From positions 5,439,501 through 5,503,500 of the forward strand of contig NC_051104.1 in NCBI RefSeq assembly GCF_901709675.1: a stretch of 64,000 bases of DNA. The letters are read 5' to 3'. The stretch's first letter is position 1. Each line of letters begins with the position of its first letter. Of the stretch, positions 59,932 to 64,000 are shown in pieces. Position numbers and translations under genes: made by a program. The notes under the pieces are model-generated. The model was not told the origin of the DNA. It worked only from the letters and a program-made list of their open reading frames with translations, and searched no databases. This DNA is from Syngnathus acus. Lineage: Eukaryota > Chordata > Actinopteri > Syngnathiformes > Syngnathidae.

Positions 59932-62900
59932 AGAAACACAACACGTGAAAAACGGCCGATGAAATCTGTCAGCGTGGCATAACAAATGCAAACGCGCATA
60001 CAAAAATTTTTATTTTCAGTAATGAAAAGTAATGAGTAACTTTGTTTTTGTGCACTTGAGCCAAAAATAAAATAAAAAATGATGTCACCTGTCTTAATAG
60101 GCAAACGCACCTCATGACACATCGCGTTCTATTTTAGTCAGACTTTAAAATAGCGTTTGTGACATCACTCGTATCAGGTCCGTTGCGTGAATTCTAATTC
60201 CAGGCAGATATTAATAATCGTGCTGTTGATTATAAAACGATCAAAGCATTTGGTTTTAAGCAAAGAGTACAGTGAAGAAATGATTCAATTTGTGGTCTCG
60301 GGAAAATCTATTGTGCCTGTTGAAGATATATCTTCCCTAGTTTCCCCCCACAAGTTAAAACGAACAATGATAAAAACAAGTCAACAAACTGCTTTGCCAA
60401 TTTGTCTCTCATTAGAATTGGGACATCTGTGCAACAAAGTGCAAAATATGGATTAGTCTCACAGCACTCTTTTTTTTGTCTAAACATAAATATATCATAC
60501 TTATTTTCCGAAGATACAATCTTTGTTTTCTGATATGATCTCTACCATCCTTTCTGCTCTTTACAATCGCATTCTACAGTCATGAGGGCCCAATCTGAGA
60601 GCAGAGTCCAGAACATGTGAGGTACTAAATATAGCTGTTCCGCAGGGTACCCCTGTGGGCTTCTGTCTTCCCCCCCCCCCCCCCCCCCCCTCTACATTAA
60701 CATGCATCCCACTCTTTGCTACTGTCACCATTTTGTGTATTCAGGGTGGCAAATGTTGATAGCGATTCGTAATGATGATGCAAAATGATCCTGATGACAG
60801 GACAGCATCAACATCTCGTTTTTGAAGGTTGGGGTCAAATCACTTTCAGTTCACCGGTGCCTCATATATATATACATTTTTGTCTTTGAATAATCGAATA
60901 ATTCATCGGTTACATTTTTGACACTGAGTCCGACTAATTTGAAAATGATTTGATTCCAATTGTGGTTGTACTCTGTTGAACTTTTTACACTGTGTGCTTC
61001 TTTGGCTGTTGGCACACGCCTTCCTTCCATCACGTCTGACTAACACATGATTATCTTCACATGGCGCCTCCATGTGAGGTCTGTAAGCTTCGGCATTCTT
61101 CTTCCTGCTTTTTCACCCCATCCGATGTTGTGAAGATTCCGGAACGCCTATACAATGTGTTGATGTTGGCTTGTGATGAAGACGTCTTCCTCTTGTGGAA
61201 TTCAATGGCAGTCCTGTTGGCGGAATGTGATTTGCTCTTTTTGAAAGAGTTTAATGTCACGTTCATCCGTGCTTTTACTCTCCAGTGACACGTGTGAGGT
61301 CCATCTGGGGCGATCGTCTGCCTGTTGGTGTGGACCGTCGTCGCTCGGCGCCTCTCCTCCAATCATCCAGGTTGTCCAGCTCGACCAACACGAGCTGGAT
61401 AATTAAAAACACTGGTCTTCCTTCTTCTCTTCTTGGTTTTACACCATATGACTCGAGCCATGTGCATCAGCAGGTCCACTTTTTTTATTTCCTTACGCCA
61501 ATCAAATGTTCTTTAATTCTTCTTTGCCTTAAGGGCAGGTTTTGGTTCCATGTACACTTTTGTTCAAAAGCTGGCGCTCAGATTCGGTTATTCTTTTGCA
61601 ATATTTCGAGAACTTATAAGAGAACTTCTGGTTCTGCCACATCTTGCTTCTATTTTTCTCATATGGTTTCCATGTGATGGGTTATGGGATCTCACGTCTG
61701 ATACTCAGATAAGAAATTCTAAAGGCTGTCTAACGTTCAAGAACAACGTCTGGAATCACTTGAGTTAAAACACCTTTTCCGTGACCCTCTCCATTGCCTA
61801 CTTTATAATTAATCCATCCTGCTGACTGAAAGCCAAAGTTTGGCTTCCTGACCAAAAAAAAAAAAACATCTTGAGGATGTTCATAGCAATTATGTCACTT
61901 TATAAATAAACTTGAATCGTCGCATCAGTTTAAGAAAACCTCCGCAAGGGTGAAGTGGACACCGAGTTTGCTTATAGACTTCTGTTGACCTGCCGAGTAT
62001 AGAAATGAATAGATTATATTTTTTACTCTGCTCAATGGGAAAGTCACCCCCTAAATTTTCTTTGCAATAATATGTTCCGTGAGTTCAACGAGTCAATTTA
62101 TGTTTTGTTTGTAGAATTTGACTTAAATAGACAAAATCCACCTGTTTTTATCCATCTCAGTAGGCGGCCATTTTGCCACTTGCTGTCGACTAAAAATGAC
62201 ATCAACTCTGATATCAATTTGATATAAAAAATGGCCGAACCCTGAGCTGGATGAAAACGGATGAATTGTGCCGCTTAACTCTTATTCCACAACTGCAATA
62301 TTAATCAGAATGCCTAGTGGCGACACGTGCAAAATATTGGGAAGAAAATTTGGCGTGGACTTCCCCTTTAAGAATCACGTTCTACATACCATCATGCTCT
62401 TGGTCAAATTTGTGGTAAACCAAGTAATGCAGGCGAACACATCACAAGAAGGTCATGAACTAAAAACAAAGGTTGTGGTATATAGTTTTGAGAAATTCAC
62501 TGCAAAGAAGTGCAAGATTGCTCTACTCGTGTCTGCCGCGCGCCATGATTTCACACAATCTCATATGTTAAGTGCAAAAAAAAAAAAAATTTTTACAACA
62601 CGTTACCTCCCTTGACAATGTGTGCAACGGAACTGGCGGAGTATAACCGCAATGTCTGCTAGCATCTTGCGACGGGTAGATATGAAAGATCGTGATAATG
62701 ACTTTAATAATTCTTAGTTGCTGACAAGAGCTGTAAAACTGTTTCTTAAACTTAAGATTGTTGAAAGCCATATTTTTTTGAACGTAGAATGGATCTTTAA
62801 AAGGAATGTGTGATGACCAGCTGTTGTTTTGTGGTAAGTGACGCTGCAAGATAGGCCTTGGAATCAGTGGTGCGAAGCACTTTACGGAAAAACAATTACT

Positions 62901-64000
62901 CTTAATAGTCATCATAATAATAGCTTTTTAATACCACGTTCCCGTGTTTTGGTTTGAGATTTTCCTGTCATTCATCTCAGTAAGAATCATTTTGTTGTCA
63001 GTTCGGGTTTTATTTGCTTACGTGTATAAAAGTTAAGTGCCTTTAACATCTCATAATATTTTCATTTGGTGGCCTGTTGTAGCTTTGTATATAAAATGTG
63101 TTACTTTATATCAAACCACCATATGCTATTAAAGGAAATAATGTTTCAAATGATACACCTGTTTTTATTAATATTGTGTATGCTAATTGACAGGCTGAAC
63201 AATATAATATGCCGTCATAGCATTAGTTTTCAAATCGGATAACAAAATTAGTTCCTGATCCTCTATATAAGCAAACTGGGATTTAAAACAAATATGATCT
63301 ACATATACAATAAACAATACACAGATTTATCTGTTTCCCAAAACCCCGCCCAATACATTTATTTGACTGCTTTGACAATTAAACTTTATTATGATAGCAA
63401 TCCCCATGGGAAAAGAGTTTAACAAAAGGTCATGTTTTTACAGGCTTATTCTGTATTTGCCCAAGTTTGCTGCCAAAGAATGTTCAGCAGAAGATCATCT
63501 TGTTCATACATTATTTTCTTTTTTGAATGTCCAGGAAACGGTAAAACTGAAAATGCAATGTGATGGTGTCTACTGGAGGCTATAAAACTGACATGACAAG
63601 TTAACACAAATTTATTAGCGTGGCAAAGAATTTGTAAGTAATGACTTTAAAATTAAATAATGACGATTTAACAGGACACTCTTTTAACATTCTCACTAAT
63701 AATCCATAACATTGTTTTAATAAAGTAGCAAAAAATACAGCTGATTACATTAGAGCAGATTTACCGGCATATGAATTCCCAACTGTGACAAGAAAAGACA
63801 AGAAAATGCCTCCTTTAATACAAATGGAATTTTGGGTCAGTGGTAGTGTGGGGTGCGGAAAGAAGGTTTTGACATTTACAGTCGATATAAATCCGTAAGA
63901 CAGATGCCCCTTCATAAACGTGGGGTGGGTCTGGTTGTGAATTTTTTTTCTGGGTGACTTATTCTAAAGGGGGCTGAGGGAGGTGCCCTGCGGCACGCCT
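59932..64000. other. snx16 3' flank, no gene recognised
   Basis: The first part is probably snx16 3' UTR; AATAAA occurs near 60066 and again near 61904. The open frames at 60187, 61061, 61285 and 62268 are short, lack recognisable domains and have no supporting splice structure. The window ends in non-coding sequence. Confidence 0.5.
60670..60690 (+). repeat. Poly-C tract, 21 nt
   Basis: Uninterrupted C run downstream of snx16. Confidence 0.95.

Noticed and set aside
60187-62615. Short open frames downstream of snx16 as new genes
   Set aside because: No recognisable domains, no conserved splice pattern and ordinary length for AT-rich DNA.
1-64000. CRISPR arrays, operons, phage or insertion-sequence genes
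   Set aside because: Repeats present are microsatellites and eukaryotic transposon remnants; gene structure is plainly vertebrate with spliced exons.

Overview
This is vertebrate, almost certainly teleost fish, DNA. Short conserved exons with GT/AG boundaries are spread over large AT-rich introns. There are long microsatellites and C-homopolymers and several fish-type transposon remnants. There are no operons, ribosome binding sites or prokaryotic features. All splice sites and exon joins given here were read by eye from the sequence, and the exon lengths were checked to keep reading frame.

Layout: (1) Positions about 2156-40565, plus strand: a complete aryl hydrocarbon receptor repressor gene (ahrr), with a non-coding first exon, eight coding exons, 681 codons and one 26.2 kb intron. 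Its TATA-type promoter carries five TNGCGTG xenobiotic response element cores, four of them within 500 bp, as expected for the AHR-AHRR negative feedback loop. (2) About 42750-44935, minus strand: pigm, the first mannosyltransferase of GPI-anchor synthesis, in eight coding exons (407 aa), convergent with ahrr. (3) About 45255-49760 and 50397-53960, minus strand: two tandem clade B (intracellular) serpin genes with nine coding exons each. Both carry a separate Met/Gln-rich exon for the loop between helices C and D, and their reactive-centre loops differ strongly (Arg-Cys in one; Val-rich and four residues longer in the other). (4) About 56190-59931, plus strand: snx16, a PX-domain endosomal sorting nexin, head-to-head with the second serpin. 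A 10-bp tandem duplication in its probable last exon shifts the frame of an acidic C-terminal tail. (5) 59932-64000: no recognisable gene.

The four gene types are not a pathway; they are ordinary neighbours. The real functional units are the ahrr promoter-plus-repressor feedback module and the diverged serpin pair. I found no CRISPR array, mobile gene cassette or convincing previously undescribed system. The points most worth a second look are the ahrr response-element cluster with its upstream ORFs, the serpin loop exons and reactive loops, the split pigm gene, and the snx16 tail duplication.
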